This document shows positions 20,951 through 33,651 of a stretch of 64,000 bases of DNA, piece by piece. The position numbers were made by a program, and so were the translations under genes. Under the pieces are notes generated by a model, which was not told the DNA's origin, did no database searches, and saw only the letters and a list, made by a program, of their open reading frames with translations. Position 1 is the first letter of the stretch; the number at the start of each line of letters is the position of its first letter. This DNA comes from Alopecurus myosuroides. Lineage: Eukaryota > Streptophyta > Magnoliopsida > Poales > Poaceae. The DNA is taken from the NCBI GenBank assembly GCA_028641055.1, contig CM054060.1:317739344-317803343 (forward strand), in the 5' to 3' direction.

Positions 20951-23900
20951 ATGTTTCACTTCAGCATGGCACCCCGTCGCGAACCCCCACCGCCACCACC
21001 ACCCACAGTGGAGGCGCTGTTGGCCCTGCTGATGGAAGATCGCCAGGCCAGCCGAGATGAGAGTGCAGCCACCATTACCGCTCTGCAACAGCTAGCTGCT
21101 GCCGCCAACAATAATGGCAATGGCAATGGAAATGGTGCTCGCTCGAGGCTGAGAGACTTTCAGCACACCAACCCCCCAGTTTTTACCAGGATTGTGGAGC
21201 CTCTCGATGCTGACGACTGGCTCCGCACCATTGCAAACAAACTGGAAGTTGCTTCGGTGGATGAGAATGATAAGGTTCTGTTGGCCTCCCATTTTCTCGC
21301 TGGTCCTGCCAGGACTTGGTGGGAAACTACACGTGAGACTGTTGCTGCTGGTCACGTGTTCACCTGGGAGGAATTCTCTGCAAGGTTCCGCAAGTATCAC
21401 ATTCCCCAGGGGATGATGGCACTTATGCGGGAGAAGTTTCTAAATCTGAAGCAGGGAAGTATGCCGGTGTCTGAATACTGGGAGAATTTCACTACTCTGT
21501 CCCGGTATGCACAGGATGATATTAATACTGATGCTAAGAAGAAGGAGAGGTTCTTAAATGGGCTGGATGATGAGCTCCAGTGCTCTCTAGTAGTGGTTCC
21601 ATTCCAGGACATGGAGACTCTTGCTAATGCCGCTATGGTGCTGGAGCACAAGCGGAAATCTGCTGATGATAACCGCAAGAGGAAAATGACTGCTCATGGA
21701 GGACCTAGTGCTCAGAGGACTCGCAACACTCCGTATGCGAGGCCACCAACCCACAAGGCGCCTGCTTATGCACCCCGCCCCAACCACAACTATGCACCAA
21801 GGCCCAACAACTACAACCACCCTGCACCGTATGCACCAAGGTACGGAGGAAACAGCTATGGTGGTAACCATGGGAATCACTCTGGGAATAATCATGGAAA
21901 CCGCTATGGAGGTAACACTGGAGGAAATGGGAACCACACCAACAATGCTCCCAAACCAAACCCAAGCTCAAAGCCTTCTGGAGGTTGCTTTGCCTGTGGA
22001 AAGGAGGGTCACTTCGCTCGCGATTGCCCCAACAAAGCTACTGCTCCAGCCCAGCCTGCTGCAACCAAGATGAACCATGGTCCTTCCACTGGACGGCAGA
22101 ATAGGATGAAGGGACACCTGAACCATATCAATGCTGCAGAAGCTCAGGAGGCACCAGACATGGTGATGGGTATGTTTCCTGTCAACTCGGTACCAGCCGC
22201 AGTACTGTTTGATTCTGGTGCATCACATTCCTTTGTCACTAAACCGTTTGCTGAGAAAAGTGGTATGAAGCATTCCCGTATGCACAACCCTATGTTAGTA
22301 CAAATACCTGGGGATAGTACTAAAGCCAACCTAATTTGCAATGAGGTACCAGTAGAAATTCAAGGGAAAACTTTTCATGCTGATCTTATAGTACTGGGAT
22401 CCAAAGGGATAGAAGTGGTACTCGGTATGAACTGGATGGCCAAGTATAAGGGAGTTATCGATTGCACTAAGAAATCTATTGAAATGATCTCTGAGGATGG
22501 GGAAAAGGTTGCGTACACTGCAACTCGACCCTCGTCACAAGTTCACTGCCACACTGGTATAGCCCAACCTGCCCTTGAGGAAGTCCCGGTAGTTTGCGAA
22601 TACCCGGATGTTTTTCCTGAAGAATTACCCGGTATGCCCCCTGATCGGGATATCGAGTTTGTGATTGAGTTAGTGCCCGGAACTGGACCCATAGCACAGA
22701 AGCCGTATCGGATGAACCCGAAGGAATTAGATGAGTTGAAGACTCAACTGGAGGACATGTTAAGGAAGGGATTGATTCGCCCTAGTGCATCGCCCTGGGG
22801 ATCTCCGATCATCTTTGTGGGAAAACGGGACGGTACCACTCGTTTATGTGTGGACTACCGCAAGTTAAATGATGTTACCATCAAGAACAAATACCCGTTG
22901 CCCAAAATTGAAGACTTGTTTGACCAGTTGAATGGGGCTGTAATCTTCTCCAAGATTGACCTTCGGACTGGTTATCATCAATTGAAAGTCCGTGATACTG
23001 ATATCCCAAAGACTGCTTTCACCACTCGTTACGGGCTGTATGAATACACCGTAATGTCCTTTGGTCTAACCAATGCCCCTGCCTATTTCATGAACCTCAT
23101 GAATAAGGTATTCATGGATTTTCTAGACAAGTTTGTCGTGGTGTTTATTGACGACATTCTTATATATTCGAGGAGTGAGGAAGAACACGAAGAGCATCTG
23201 AGACTTGTGCTCGGAACACTTCGTGAGCATCAACTGTATGCTAAGTTTAGTAAATGTCAATTCTGGTTGACGGAAGTCGGATTTCTTGGACATGTGGTAT
23301 CTGCGGGAGGAATATCTGTTGACCCTGCTCTAGTTCAGTCTGTGGAGAAGCGTGCTGCTCCGACCAACCAGACTGAAGTCAGATCCTTTCTGGGTTTGGC
23401 AGGATATTACCGCAAGTTTGTTCGGGGATTCTCGAGTATAGCCAGACCCCTCACCCAGTTGCTCAAGAAGGATAGCAAATTCCTATGGACGGACAAATGT
23501 GAAGAGAGTTTCAATGAGTTGAAGCACCGACTGGTGTCTGCCCCAATCCTTATAATGCCAGATGTCACCAAGAATTTCGACGTATATTGTGACGCTTCTA
23601 AGCTTGGTCTTGGAAGCGTGCTTATGCAAGAAGGGAAGGTGATATCTTTCATATCCCGCCAGTTAAGACCCCACGAGTTGAATTATCCCACTCATGACTT
23701 AGAGCTTGCTGCCGTTGTTCATGCTCTCAAGACATGGCGGCACTTTCTTATGGGAAGAAGAGTGGAAATTTACACGGATCATAAGAGTTTAAAGTATATC
23801 TTTACTCAACGTGAGCTCAACATGAGGCAGCGCCGCTGGATTGAGCTCATTAAAGATTATGATCTGAGTATTCATTATCACCCGGGAAAGGCAAATGTGG

Positions 23901-25489
23901 TTGCAGACGCTCTTAGTCGAGAGCCGGCCTCTCTAAATGCTATGATTTTAGTAAGGCAACCCGAGTTGTGGAAAGAGCTGGACCAGCTTGGTATTGAAGT
24001 GGTCAGCTATGGCATGTTGGACGCCATAGAACTTAAACCAACCCTGGTTGACCAAATCAAAGAAGCGCAGAAAGGCCAGAAAAGTATTGATGGGATTAAA
24101 GCCCGCATGGAGAAGGAAAAGGTTGCTGGGTTTACCATCGATGCTGATGGGGGATTATGGTATGAAGGCCGTATTTGTGTTCCCTCCGAATCTGATCTTA
24201 AGCAGACCATCATGGTCGAAGCTCATGAGACCATGTATTCTATCCATCCTGGAGGAACAAAGATGTATCAAGACCTGAAAGAGAGATTCTGGTGGCATGG
24301 AATGAAGCGAGAGATTGCTTCATTCGTAGCCAAGTGCCATGTCTGCCAGCAAGTAAAAGCCGGACACCAGCGTCCCGCTGGATTGCTCCAACCATTGCAA
24401 GTGCCTGTTTGGAAATGGGATGAAGTGGGAATGGACTTCATCACTGGACTTCCTAGGTCCAGCCGAGGAAATGATTCTATATGGGTTGTCGTGGACCGGC
24501 TCACAAAAGTTGCTCACTTTATTCCTGTCCGGACAACCTATCGTGGAGATCAGCTTGCGGATCTTTACATTTCTCGGATTGTCAGCCTACACGGAGTCCC
24601 AAGCAGGATTGTATCTGATCGAGGTACACAGTTCACATCGAGATTTTGGAAGAAGTTGCACGAGAGTTTGGGAACCAAACTAGCTTTTAGCACAGCATAT
24701 CACCCGCAGACTGATGGACAAACAGAGCGTGTGAACCAAATTCTGGAGGACATGCTCCGTGCTTGTGTGTTGTCCTATGGAATTAAATGGGAAGACTGTC
24801 TGCCCTTCGCAGAGTTTTCTTACAACAACAGTTATCAGTCTAGCTTGCAAATGGCCCCTTTTGAAGCTCTGTATGGACGTAAATGCCGTACACCTTTAAA
24901 TTGGACTGAGACTAGAGACAGTCAGGTTTTTGGTGTGGACACTTTGAAGGCTGCAGAGGAGCAGGTCCAACTTATTCGGGAACGTTTAAAGACAGCTCAA
25001 TCTCGTCAGAAGAGTTATGCTGATACGAAGCGTCGTGATGTCTCTTTCAGCATTGGAGATTTCGTGTACCTTCGTGTTACGCCACTCAAAGGGATGCAGC
25101 GTTTCCATGTCAAAGGAAAGCTGGCCCCCAGGTATATTGGCCCTTTTAAGATCTTGGCACGTCGTGGCGAAGTTTCTTATCAGTTAGAATTACCTGAGGA
25201 GCTCTCTGCTTTTCACAATGTTTTCCATGTGTCATTGCTCCGGAAATGTCTGCAAGTACCGGAGAAAGATCTCTCGTATCAAGACGTGGATTTCAGGACC
25301 ATTGACATAAATGATGATTTGACTTATCGTGATAGACCCCTGCGGGTTCTCGAGGAAATTGTGCGTGCTACCAGGAGGCGGGCTATAAAATTCCTTAAGA
25401 TTCAGTGGACCAATCACTCTGAGGAAGAGGCTACCTGGGAGCGTGAGGATGATATCAGGAAGGAGTTCCCTGATTTTCTTAAAGCCTAG
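20951..25489 (+). CDS. gag-pol: Gag-Pol polyprotein of chromovirus
   Basis: One uninterrupted frame of 1512 codons. The second ATG at 20966 ([18 protein letters not shown]...) has better context and is the likelier start. Numbered from 20951, domains in order are: retrotransposon gag at about 75-235; Asn/Gly/Pro-rich linker; CCHC zinc knuckle at 346-359 (CX2CX4HX4C); retropepsin with FDSGA, D421; reverse transcriptase with D670 and FIDD, D734/D735; RNase H with D881, E918, D943; integrase with HHCC starting H1099 and catalytic D1162, D1223, E1259 (D-X35-E); GPY/F-like module around 1393-1440; and a C-terminal chromodomain-like segment at about 1452-1510. All catalytic residues I checked are present. 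Gag and Pol share one frame, so protein ratios must be set by processing or degradation. This order defines chromoviruses, and long LTRs suggest the Tekay/Del branch. Confidence 0.95.
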   Translation: MFHFSMAPRREPPPPPPPTVEALLALLMEDRQASRDESAATITALQQLAAAANNNGNGNGNGARSRLRDFQHTNPPVFTRIVEPLDADDWLRTIANKLEVASVDENDKVLLASHFLAGPARTWWETTRETVAAGHVFTWEEFSARFRKYHIPQGMMALMREKFLNLKQGSMPVSEYWENFTTLSRYAQDDINTDAKKKERFLNGLDDELQCSLVVVPFQDMETLANAAMVLEHKRKSADDNRKRKMTAHGGPSAQRTRNTPYARPPTHKAPAYAPRPNHNYAPRPNNYNHPAPYAPRYGGNSYGGNHGNHSGNNHGNRYGGNTGGNGNHTNNAPKPNPSSKPSGGCFACGKEGHFARDCPNKATAPAQPAATKMNHGPSTGRQNRMKGHLNHINAAEAQEAPDMVMGMFPVNSVPAAVLFDSGASHSFVTKPFAEKSGMKHSRMHNPMLVQIPGDSTKANLICNEVPVEIQGKTFHADLIVLGSKGIEVVLGMNWMAKYKGVIDCTKKSIEMISEDGEKVAYTATRPSSQVHCHTGIAQPALEEVPVVCEYPDVFPEELPGMPPDRDIEFVIELVPGTGPIAQKPYRMNPKELDELKTQLEDMLRKGLIRPSASPWGSPIIFVGKRDGTTRLCVDYRKLNDVTIKNKYPLPKIEDLFDQLNGAVIFSKIDLRTGYHQLKVRDTDIPKTAFTTRYGLYEYTVMSFGLTNAPAYFMNLMNKVFMDFLDKFVVVFIDDILIYSRSEEEHEEHLRLVLGTLREHQLYAKFSKCQFWLTEVGFLGHVVSAGGISVDPALVQSVEKRAAPTNQTEVRSFLGLAGYYRKFVRGFSSIARPLTQLLKKDSKFLWTDKCEESFNELKHRLVSAPILIMPDVTKNFDVYCDASKLGLGSVLMQEGKVISFISRQLRPHELNYPTHDLELAAVVHALKTWRHFLMGRRVEIYTDHKSLKYIFTQRELNMRQRRWIELIKDYDLSIHYHPGKANVVADALSREPASLNAMILVRQPELWKELDQLGIEVVSYGMLDAIELKPTLVDQIKEAQKGQKSIDGIKARMEKEKVAGFTIDADGGLWYEGRICVPSESDLKQTIMVEAHETMYSIHPGGTKMYQDLKERFWWHGMKREIASFVAKCHVCQQVKAGHQRPAGLLQPLQVPVWKWDEVGMDFITGLPRSSRGNDSIWVVVDRLTKVAHFIPVRTTYRGDQLADLYISRIVSLHGVPSRIVSDRGTQFTSRFWKKLHESLGTKLAFSTAYHPQTDGQTERVNQILEDMLRACVLSYGIKWEDCLPFAEFSYNNSYQSSLQMAPFEALYGRKCRTPLNWTETRDSQVFGVDTLKAAEEQVQLIRERLKTAQSRQKSYADTKRRDVSFSIGDFVYLRVTPLKGMQRFHVKGKLAPRYIGPFKILARRGEVSYQLELPEELSAFHNVFHVSLLRKCLQVPEKDLSYQDVDFRTIDINDDLTYRDRPLRVLEEIVRATRRRAIKFLKIQWTNHSEEEATWEREDDIRKEFPDFLKA

Positions 25490-25495
25490 ACCCGC

Positions 25496-25514
25496 GAATC
25501 TCGGGACGAGATTC
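25496..25514 (+). other. Stem-loop upstream of chromovirus polypurine tract
   Basis: GAATCTCGGGACGAGATTC forms a perfect 8-bp stem with a GGA loop. It starts 7 bp after the gag-pol stop and ends 4 bp before the PPT. Similar hairpins occupy the same place in the Athila-like and Sabrina-type elements of this window. Confidence 0.75.
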
Positions 25515-25518
25515 TTTT

Positions 25519-25530
25519 AAGGGGGGGAGA
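25519..25530 (+). other. Polypurine tract of the chromovirus
   Basis: AAGGGGGGGAGA lies two bases before the 3' LTR. It is the expected plus-strand primer site. Confidence 0.9.
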
Positions 25531-25532
25531 TT

Positions 25533-28500
25533 TGTCACATCCCTGTTTTTAAGCACTTGTATAATAGTATTTTAGCATGTCTCTTAAGACCTTTGTAATG
25601 AAATTAAGTGGACAACATGTTGTGTACTGATGTTTATCTATGCAATATTAGTGGTGTGTTTCTTTTCACTCACTTGAGGAGTTTTTCTCCTAAGAAACAC
25701 ATTGCTTTATTATTGTTTTCCCATGTTTTCCACTAAGGTTCTTATGAGATTATTTTTTTTCAAGACTTGAGGTGACCTTTGTTTCAACTTGAAAATGTGT
25801 TATTAATGTTTAGGAATCATCTTGAACTTGAAATAAAATTAATTGGAAAAGATTCCATTAGCTTTTCCAATATAATTTTTGCCCTGAAAAACAGCCAAGT
25901 AGCTGTTTTCAACCCTTGTTTTCCACCACAAGGATTATCCAATTAGGGATTTTCTTTGATCAAAACTACTCTATGATATGAGTACAACAAAACTACACTC
26001 TTGGAAAAACCTACAAAGAAAATTAACACACAATGCCAAGATGGTTTTTGAGTCATCTTGATAAGACAGAAAATTGAGCATTTTAAAAACAGAGAATGTA
26101 CCTACTTTGCCATTTATTTTCAGAGCCATAAACCCATCATTTTTCAAATCAAATGGTTGGATCTGAAACTTGGATAGTTGTTCTTTGTTGAGCATTTCAG
26201 ATCACTCATTTTAGAGCTGGTTTGCTTGGTGAAAACAAACCCAACTTTTGCTATCTCTGTCTGTTTTTCCAGCACTTAGAAAAATTCAGAAAACTGTCTA
26301 ACTGAATTTTTCTGACAGAACAGTGAATACACTTTTGGACTTAATGTTTTTAGCTTTTGTGCACTGATCCAAGCCTTGCCACTTTGCCAATTCGAAAACA
26401 ATGTTATTAAGCTTCTAGATGGTGACATTGGATCCCATGTTGGCTGACCAGGATGAGAGAAACATGAGGTGGCATTTGACTATTATGTGATGTCATTAGA
26501 GTGGTTGAAATAGTGTGATTCTTTCCCTTTTACCCATACCTTGGCCCTTGCTGTGGCCTAGCTCATCTAAATGTACTTGCTTGACCCCTAGGAGCCAATT
26601 GGAACCGTGGCCATCTGTGGAGAACCCCCAAGGGGCAAGGGCATGCCCATGCCATGCCAACCCGAGCACCTCCCCCTTTGACTCGTGGCTACAAAGCAAT
26701 CCAGGCCAAGCCCTCTCGCCAGCACACTCCACTCATCCCTCCCACTCACCCCATCGAGCATCGCTTGCTCGTTCGCTCTGTGCGAGCGAGGCGAGCCGCG
26801 CCCATTTTCGGACCCGAACGGATCGAGCTCGAGGTGGCGCCGCGATCACCGCACCTCCCGCCCTCCTTTCACCTCCATTGCGACCCCCTAGCTCGTGCCT
26901 ACCTCCCTAACACCCTCTTGCCCTCGATCGCTTGCAGATTCATCGCCGTCGTCCTCGGAGCCGCCGCGGGACGCCGTCGAGCCGCCGCAGCGCACACCCG
27001 TCGCCACCGCCCGAGACCGCGCCACGGCATCGCCCAAGCCACCCTCCTTCGACCCCGCACTGTCCCTTTGCTTCTCGCGAGCCCTAGGTGAGCAAATCCC
27101 CGTGCCCGTGAGGTGTTCGTCCGCGGTTAGGAGGGAGAGAGAGAGAGGAGTGACGCGGGGAGGAAGAAAGGGCAGGGACCGTCGATCTGCGAATCGACGG
27201 CCCCCTTTGAACCGTGCGTTTCGCGCGCGCGCGCGTGCTCGCGGGCTGCGCCCCGCGTTAACTGGGCCGCGCGCTGCGGGATCTGGCCCGTTGGGCAGTT
27301 TCGGTTAAAAACGATTATACTTTTTTTCTCTCTGGCAGATTAACTAGATCCTAGCTTTAGGCTTAGAAAAGGTAGCATATTAATTTATTTTACCTTGCTA
27401 ATTTTTGTACCACTAGCCTTACAAAATTGCAACCATATCCCACTGGCAGAAACTTGTTTTGAGTTTTTATGATTTTTCTAAAAATCATATGCCAGACAGT
27501 ACCCTAAAAATTGAAATGAATAGAACTTCAAAAATACAAAACATTTTTGAGCAAACTCAACTGTTTTGGAAAGCCCTTTCCAATACCTATCAGTAGAATT
27601 TTAGTTTGCATCAAGGTGAGTTACCATTTGGAAATGCCATCCATTTTGGTAAAACATCAGTGGGCTATTCCATGATTTTTAGAGGGAGTTTGGGATATTA
27701 TTTTTGAGTGAGGCAAGTTGGAGAAGCTTTGTAGTGATAAGGACTATCACATCCTAGAAGGATTTGCTTTTTAGAGCAACAGAAAAAATTAGAGAGACAG
27801 AACAAGTTTTGGCTATTTTCTGCCTAAATTTTAATTCTAGATCTTGCCTCATATGTTACTTTTGTGAGTTGCAAATGATGTGATCTTGCTTGTTATGTTG
27901 TTTTCCATTGTGGTTATGATGTATACAAGTTGTATGAGCATGTTAGAATAAATGGTTTGAATGGTAGCATTTTAGAACTAGTTTTCCATGCTTATGTCTT
28001 GCTATTGGCTAGATTTTTATGTATATTTTGAGTAGATATTTAAATAAATCTTTAGGCTAGTTGCTAGATTGTTTTTCATGGAACCAGTACCACTTAGGTA
28101 CTGTTAATTAGTTTATAGCACCTCTGAATGCTTGGTGCTTGTGGTTGAAATAGGTTAAAATAGAAATGCTTAAGGACTAGATTTCACACTAGAATGTTCA
28201 TGTTTGTTTTGTGTCTTGTTTTCCACTAGGGAAAAATATGACTCTTTGGTATTGAAACCAGAGGATGAAAAGTACTTGTGGCAATCTTTCATTAGGGTTT
28301 TCACCTCTGGTAGATTTCCTATTAAATAGCACAAAAGCATGAGTAGCACTTGAGTGACTAGAAATAAATCTCCTCACATGTGTAGCTTTTTAAGCATATC
28401 TATCCTTGTTTCCTAGCTATGTTTTTATGTTATTTTTGTGAGATCCAGTAGCATATATGGTACTGGTTAGAGGTGTATTTTTGCCTCTGAAAATCTTGCA

Positions 28501-30731
28501 CACTTGTGCATAGCATTAGCTAGTATAGTCTAAACTAGTCTAGTAGTTTCCTAAATTTTCTACTAGTATGAGTAGGAATTTTTGGGTGTTTGTTTGTTGT
28601 TTTTAGCACTTTTATAAAAGTGACCAGAGGCTTATTAACCCCTTGGTGAGCATATTTACTAGTGGAACACCCACTGGTATGTTTGCCTCATAGTGGAAAA
28701 TAGGTTGACTTGTTGTCATGAGCTTATTTTCACTACTTGAGTAATTTAGCAAATTATGTGTGCTAGCCATAGGATTTGTTGTGGGGATTTTTAGGCATCA
28801 AAATGTGTTTTATGGGACACCCTACTGTCCAGTAGCATGTGCTATATCCCACTGGTCCACAGTGTTCTTAACTAAGAATCATTGTTTTGGCCACACATAA
28901 GCACTAGGAAAAAGCAGATTTTCCAACCATAGTTTTTATGCCAATTTTTCTTTAGGGAAAAATTGAGAACTATGGGTGGTACTTTTTGATTGCTTGCTGT
29001 ATGTATTGCTTGTAGCATTGCTTGCCTTGCTTGGTTCTGAAAGTGTGTCTTTATTTCTTTTTACGACGTTAGAAAACGAGGAGGAAGGACTTGCTGAAGA
29101 AGGGTATTGCAACTCCTGTTACTTTCAGGATCAGGACCATCACTTGTACCAAGGCAAGCCATCCTAATGCTTGCTGTATAACTACTTAACATTATCTATC
29201 ATGCATGCTTTTCACTTCTGAAGTTTTTACAAAACTATACCTTCAAAACTATTTTTGTGTGAATCCTATTACTACTATTAATACTACTAGTATAAGGACT
29301 CATAATCATAGTCAACTTGGTATTACCAAGCCCTTAGACACTAAATGGTATATAAATACCATACACCTACTTAAAACTTGAGTTCTTAAATGAACTAAAT
29401 AAAATGTGTTTTTGTAAACAAATGCCTTATTGAAGGAAAACCCGGAGAAAGGGTGAGACCCTGTCTGCCGGAAGGATTGTTATGATGGGAAATTTTTATG
29501 AGAAATGTTTACAAAAGACACATAACCTAGTCTTCGCTGGACAACCATTATCGTACTGCCACTTTACCCCAATATGGGTAGGGGCTTGATTAAAAACTTG
29601 TTAGGGTTAGTATATGTGCTATCTCAAAGGCTATAGGGGATTGGATCCTCCGAACCGAAATGTCGCTAGGAGTGAGTATACGGGACATCTAAAGTGTGGG
29701 ATTAATTTTCCCTCCGGATGCAGCAGTTGGGTCTCCTGTTTGAGCGGTGTGTGACATGGCTTGCCAGGGAGGGAAACCCCAATTGAAGAGATAGTCATGT
29801 ACTAGCTTGTACAGAGTGGATAGTCAAGACCAGTTATCTGATGTTCTCATAGGTTGGGAACAGTCCATGGTTGTTTCATGGCAGACTCTGGATCTGGTGG
29901 AAATGTGTACACCTCTGCAGAGTAAAACTATTTCGAGATAGCCGCGTCCTCGGATATGGACGGTTGAATGGCCATGTAGCTAGTATTGTGTCAACTTTTC
30001 AAAAGAGGTTTTGAAGGAAGGCTTTTGTACCTGAGAGGTACTATGGAGGAATGACTTGGTATCTGCGAGATACCAATGAGAAAGAAACTACTACTAAAAG
30101 TTTCTGAAAAGAAAAACTTTCTTTTCCAAAAGTATTATAAAACCTCCAAGATATGTGATATCTGCGAGAGCAAAACTACATTATTTTAAATGATTTTGTT
30201 TACAAAGGAGTGAACTTGGAGAATCAACCATGGCAAGTCTTTTATCTGTCATGGGTAGCTGAACCATATGTATGGCCTACCCACTCCACCAAATAAGCAT
30301 GTATGCATTATTGTAAGCTAATAAAGGATGTCTTGTTGAGTACATTCAAATGTACTCATTTGGTTTCGCCCCTGGTATCTACTTATCAGACTACGAGGAG
30401 CCACCTCAGGAGGAGTACTATGAGGAGGAGTTCTACGCTGATGGCCCTGCGAGTTAGGATCGTCTCCCAGTCAGCAGCCTGTAGGATGAGGCGTGACTCG
30501 GGTTCTACTACGCTATGCTTATCGTCTTCCGCTGTGTTTACTTTGAATGTCTGTCCTGCGTGACAGTTATCAAGAACTTGGTCATGTGACCATTTATGTA
30601 AGACTCTATATTCGTGTAATGGATGATGTATTCTGTATGCCAACTACGTATGTTGTTCACGACTGGTTCTTCTGGGATCGTGAATGAATGCATATGAGGG
30701 GTTCTGGACCTACCGGTCTGGGGCCTCTACA
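25533..30731 (+). repeat. 3' LTR of the chromovirus
   Basis: 5199 bp, same ends and length as the 5' LTR. By eye it differs only by G to A at 26909, C to T at 27061 and G to T at 30187. It is followed by the CTGCT duplication. Confidence 0.93.
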
Positions 30732-30736
30732 CTGCT

Positions 30737-31642
30737 ACTCCTTCTCCATGAACCATCCATGATTCCCTTGTCCATGTGTGAGTAAACCCCGTTGTAGGCT
30801 GAGAGGGATGGAAGGGATTGGATGAGATTGATCATGTAATTATGCCAGATTGTTAGGGAATAGTGCCTAGTATTCGTTGTTAGTGTTTTCTACCTTTGTT
30901 GCAACTTGTTATGCTTAATGCTTGTCGCTAGGGCCCGAGTGCCATGATTTCAGATCTGAACGTGTTATTGTTTCATAAGTATAATTATGTTTCCTGATCA
31001 TACCTGCAAGTTGTTTACACATATTGTTGTCCGGAACCCGAGGCCCCAAAGTGAGATAAATTGGGACAACCGGAGGGGATGGCTATGATGTGAGGATCAC
31101 ATGTGTTCAAGGATGGTTAATGCTTTTCTCCGGTGCTTTATTAAAAAGAGAACCATAATTACCAGTAGTTTCTCTAGAGGCCCCGCTGCCATGGGCTGGT
31201 AGGACAAAAGATGTTGTGCAAGTTTCTCATTGCGAGCACGTACGACTACATTGGAACACATGCCTATGGTTAACCTAGAACTTGGATGCTTTAATATTAT
31301 TATCTACAATGTGCATGTTATTATTATTACATTACCTATGTTATCCATGCAACGCCCGTTCATCCATTCCCTCTATGCCTACGGTACTCCCATCCTGCTG
31401 TTTTCCGCGATTGCTACTGTTGTTACTATTTTATTCATGCTGTTATTTTACTACTACTACTGCTATAAAACTATCACCACTAATAAATTGTTGCGAGCAA
31501 GTCTACTTTCAGGTGCAAATGAATTGACAACTCGGTTGTAAAGGCATATTAGTATTATTTGGCTCCCCTTGTGTCAAATCAATAAATTTGGGTTTTACTT
31601 CCCTCGAAGACTGTTGCGATCCCCTATACTTGTGGGTCATCA
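30737..31642 (+). repeat. LTR-A of Athila-like element, 3' part
   Basis: Continues LTR-A after the chromovirus: ACTCCTTCTCCATG here corresponds to ATTCCTTCTCCATC in LTR-B. It ends CTTGTGGGTCATCA before the internal domain. Confidence 0.88.
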
Positions 31643-31653
31643 AGACTATTTTC

Positions 31654-31671
31654 TGGCGCCGTTGCCGGGGA
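31654..31671 (+). other. Primer-binding site (tRNA-Asp) of Athila-like element
   Basis: TGGCGCCGTTGCCGGGGA matches the complement of the plant tRNA-Asp 3' end over 18 bases. It lies 11 bases after LTR-A. A second copy with one mismatch (TGGCGCCGTTGCCAGGGA) follows LTR-B near 39858. Confidence 0.85.
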
Positions 31672-31730
31672 GCATAGCTTTATTTACTTGCTCACTTGAA
31701 CGTGATATTGTTCGCTGCAAGCCTTTCATC

Positions 31731-33651
31731 ATGGGTATGGCTCGTGATGGAAAAGTTCCTATATTACCATCCACTACAAGGAGAGTTACAACTGTGAATA
31801 CATATGTTTCTCTTGATTCACCGTCTGTTATGAGTAAGCTTCTTACACCACCACATGCTACACACACTATTACTTCTGCTGAGTACAAAAATGTTTCTGA
31901 TACTTTTGATGATGCTTCTATTGTGCTTGATGATACTGGTTCACTAGGTCCTTTCCTAGATGCTACTATGGCTAAATCCAAAGAAATTGAAAATGTTAAA
32001 ATTTCTGTTGAAAATGCTAGTACACCTGTTAATTCACATGAGTTTATTGATGATCTTGATGAAATTTATATTGAACTTAATGATGACTTTATTGGAGAAG
32101 CTCGGGCTACTACTGGTGCAAGTGCTCTTAAGAGTCTTCTTGCGAGACATGCTGTTAAATATAAATATTCTCTTGATGCTAAATTCGCTACGTCTCCCAT
32201 ACACATTAGAGACAAGGATTATGATTTCTTTCTAGATTTATCTTACATATCTATTCTTGAGAAGGAACCCTTTTGCGGAACTGAAAGTAAAAGTGTTATG
32301 CAACACATAAACGAGCTTTCATCTTTGAGTTGTTTATTTTGCGATGATACTAAGCTGCTTACTTATTTTGTTACCAAGATTTTCCCTTTCTCATTAAAAG
32401 ATGAAGCTAAAACTTGGTTTAACAATTTGTCACCTATATCTATTACTAGTCCTATGGATTTGGTTAATGCTTTCTTTCAAAAAAAAATTCCTGCTAGTGC
32501 TCAACATGTTGTTGTGCAAGATATCTTTAATTTTGAGCAAATTAAAGGAGAGAAATTACCTGGATCTTGGACAAGGTTTTGTTCTTTAATAAGAGCTTGC
32601 CCTGGCTATCCTCTACCTCAAAATGAGCTCCTAGATATATTTTATAATGGACTAACTGTTGAATCCAGGACATACCTGGATACTTGTGCTGGTTGTGTTT
32701 TCAGGAAAAGAACTCTAGAAGAAGCCGAGGAATTAATGGCTAAAATATCCAAAAAATAATGATGATTGGAATATACCTGAGTCTACACCTACGCCAGAGC
32801 CAACACCAATACCAACACCCAAGAAGAGAGGGATGATTGAATTAAATGATGAAGTGATGAAGGAGGCCAAGAAATCTCTTAAAGAGATGGGTATTAAATC
32901 TGAAGATGTGAAGAATTTACCTCCTATAAAAGAATTATGTAAGCCTATTCCTCATCCATCAACAGTTGAGGTACACTCTCTCCAATACTTTGATAATAGA
33001 GATATTCCCTACTCTAAACCACCTGATCAATGCTTAGATGAATTTGATAAATATGTTGTTAAGAAAGATAATTTTAATATGAGAGTGCAAAATCATCTTA
33101 CGGAAAACTCTAGAGCAATTGATAATTTGCATGGTATTATTGAGAGAACCTCTAATGATGTTAAAATGCTTGTTAAATTTTTTCATATGGTTCAAACTCA
33201 AATTGATCAACTTACTGAAGTGCAAAAAGATATGCTAGCTAATGCTTCTAGGGAGAAACATGTTTGTGAAATAATTACTAGAAGTGGTATCTCTACTCAA
33301 GATCCCTTGTATCCTGAAGGACACCTTAAAAGAATTGAACAAGATTCTCAGCAACCTAAAAACAATAGTTCTCCTTCTAAGAAAAAGAAGAAGAGGCAGA
33401 AAACTGTTATAGAATCTCCTGAACCTGCTAAAGATCCTAATAGTATATCTATTTCTGATGCTGAAACTGAAAGTGGTAATGATAAAAGTGATGCTTCTGA
33501 TAAAGTAGAAACTGTAGCTAAACCTGAAAATCAAACTAAAACTGTGAAGTATACTAAGGAGGATTGCATTGCCAATAAACATGGTAAAGAAAGAGAGCCT
33601 TGGGTACAAAAAGCAATGCCTTTTCCTAATAAGAAACACAAATCAAAGTAA
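31731..33651 (+). pseudogene. gag: Athila-like gag, frameshifted
   Basis: ATG at 31731 opens a frame of 343 codons ending at 32759. It contains a retrotransposon gag core (FPFSLKDEAKTWFNNLSP, then the SWTRFCSLIRACPGYPLP block and the FYNGLTVESRTYLDTC block). The frame breaks by one extra A in the run near 32753. It resumes as a Pro/Thr linker and then 272 codons from 32833 to 33651 with a Lys/Glu-rich coiled region and basic tail. No CCHC knuckle is visible. Gag would form virus-like particles in the cytoplasm. With the shift, only a truncated form could be made. The composition (AT-rich codons) differs strongly from the GC-richer chromovirus inserted next to it. Confidence 0.8.

Larger units (their letters stand above)
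14183..30731 (+). mobile_element. Complete Tekay-type chromovirus (Ty3/Gypsy)
   Basis: A 16.5-kb full-length element flanked by CTGCT (14178-14182 and 30732-30736). It has 5199-bp LTRs with TG...CA ends, an initiator-Met tRNA PBS, an accessory ORF, one long gag-pol frame ending in a chromodomain-like segment, and a polypurine tract. No frame is broken. The LTRs differ at only three sites I could find (15559/26909, 15711/27061, 18837/30187), so insertion was very recent and the copy may still be competent. Confidence 0.93.

Noticed and set aside
20951..25489. Short antisense frames within gag-pol
   Set aside because: Shadows of the coding frame with no independent start signals.
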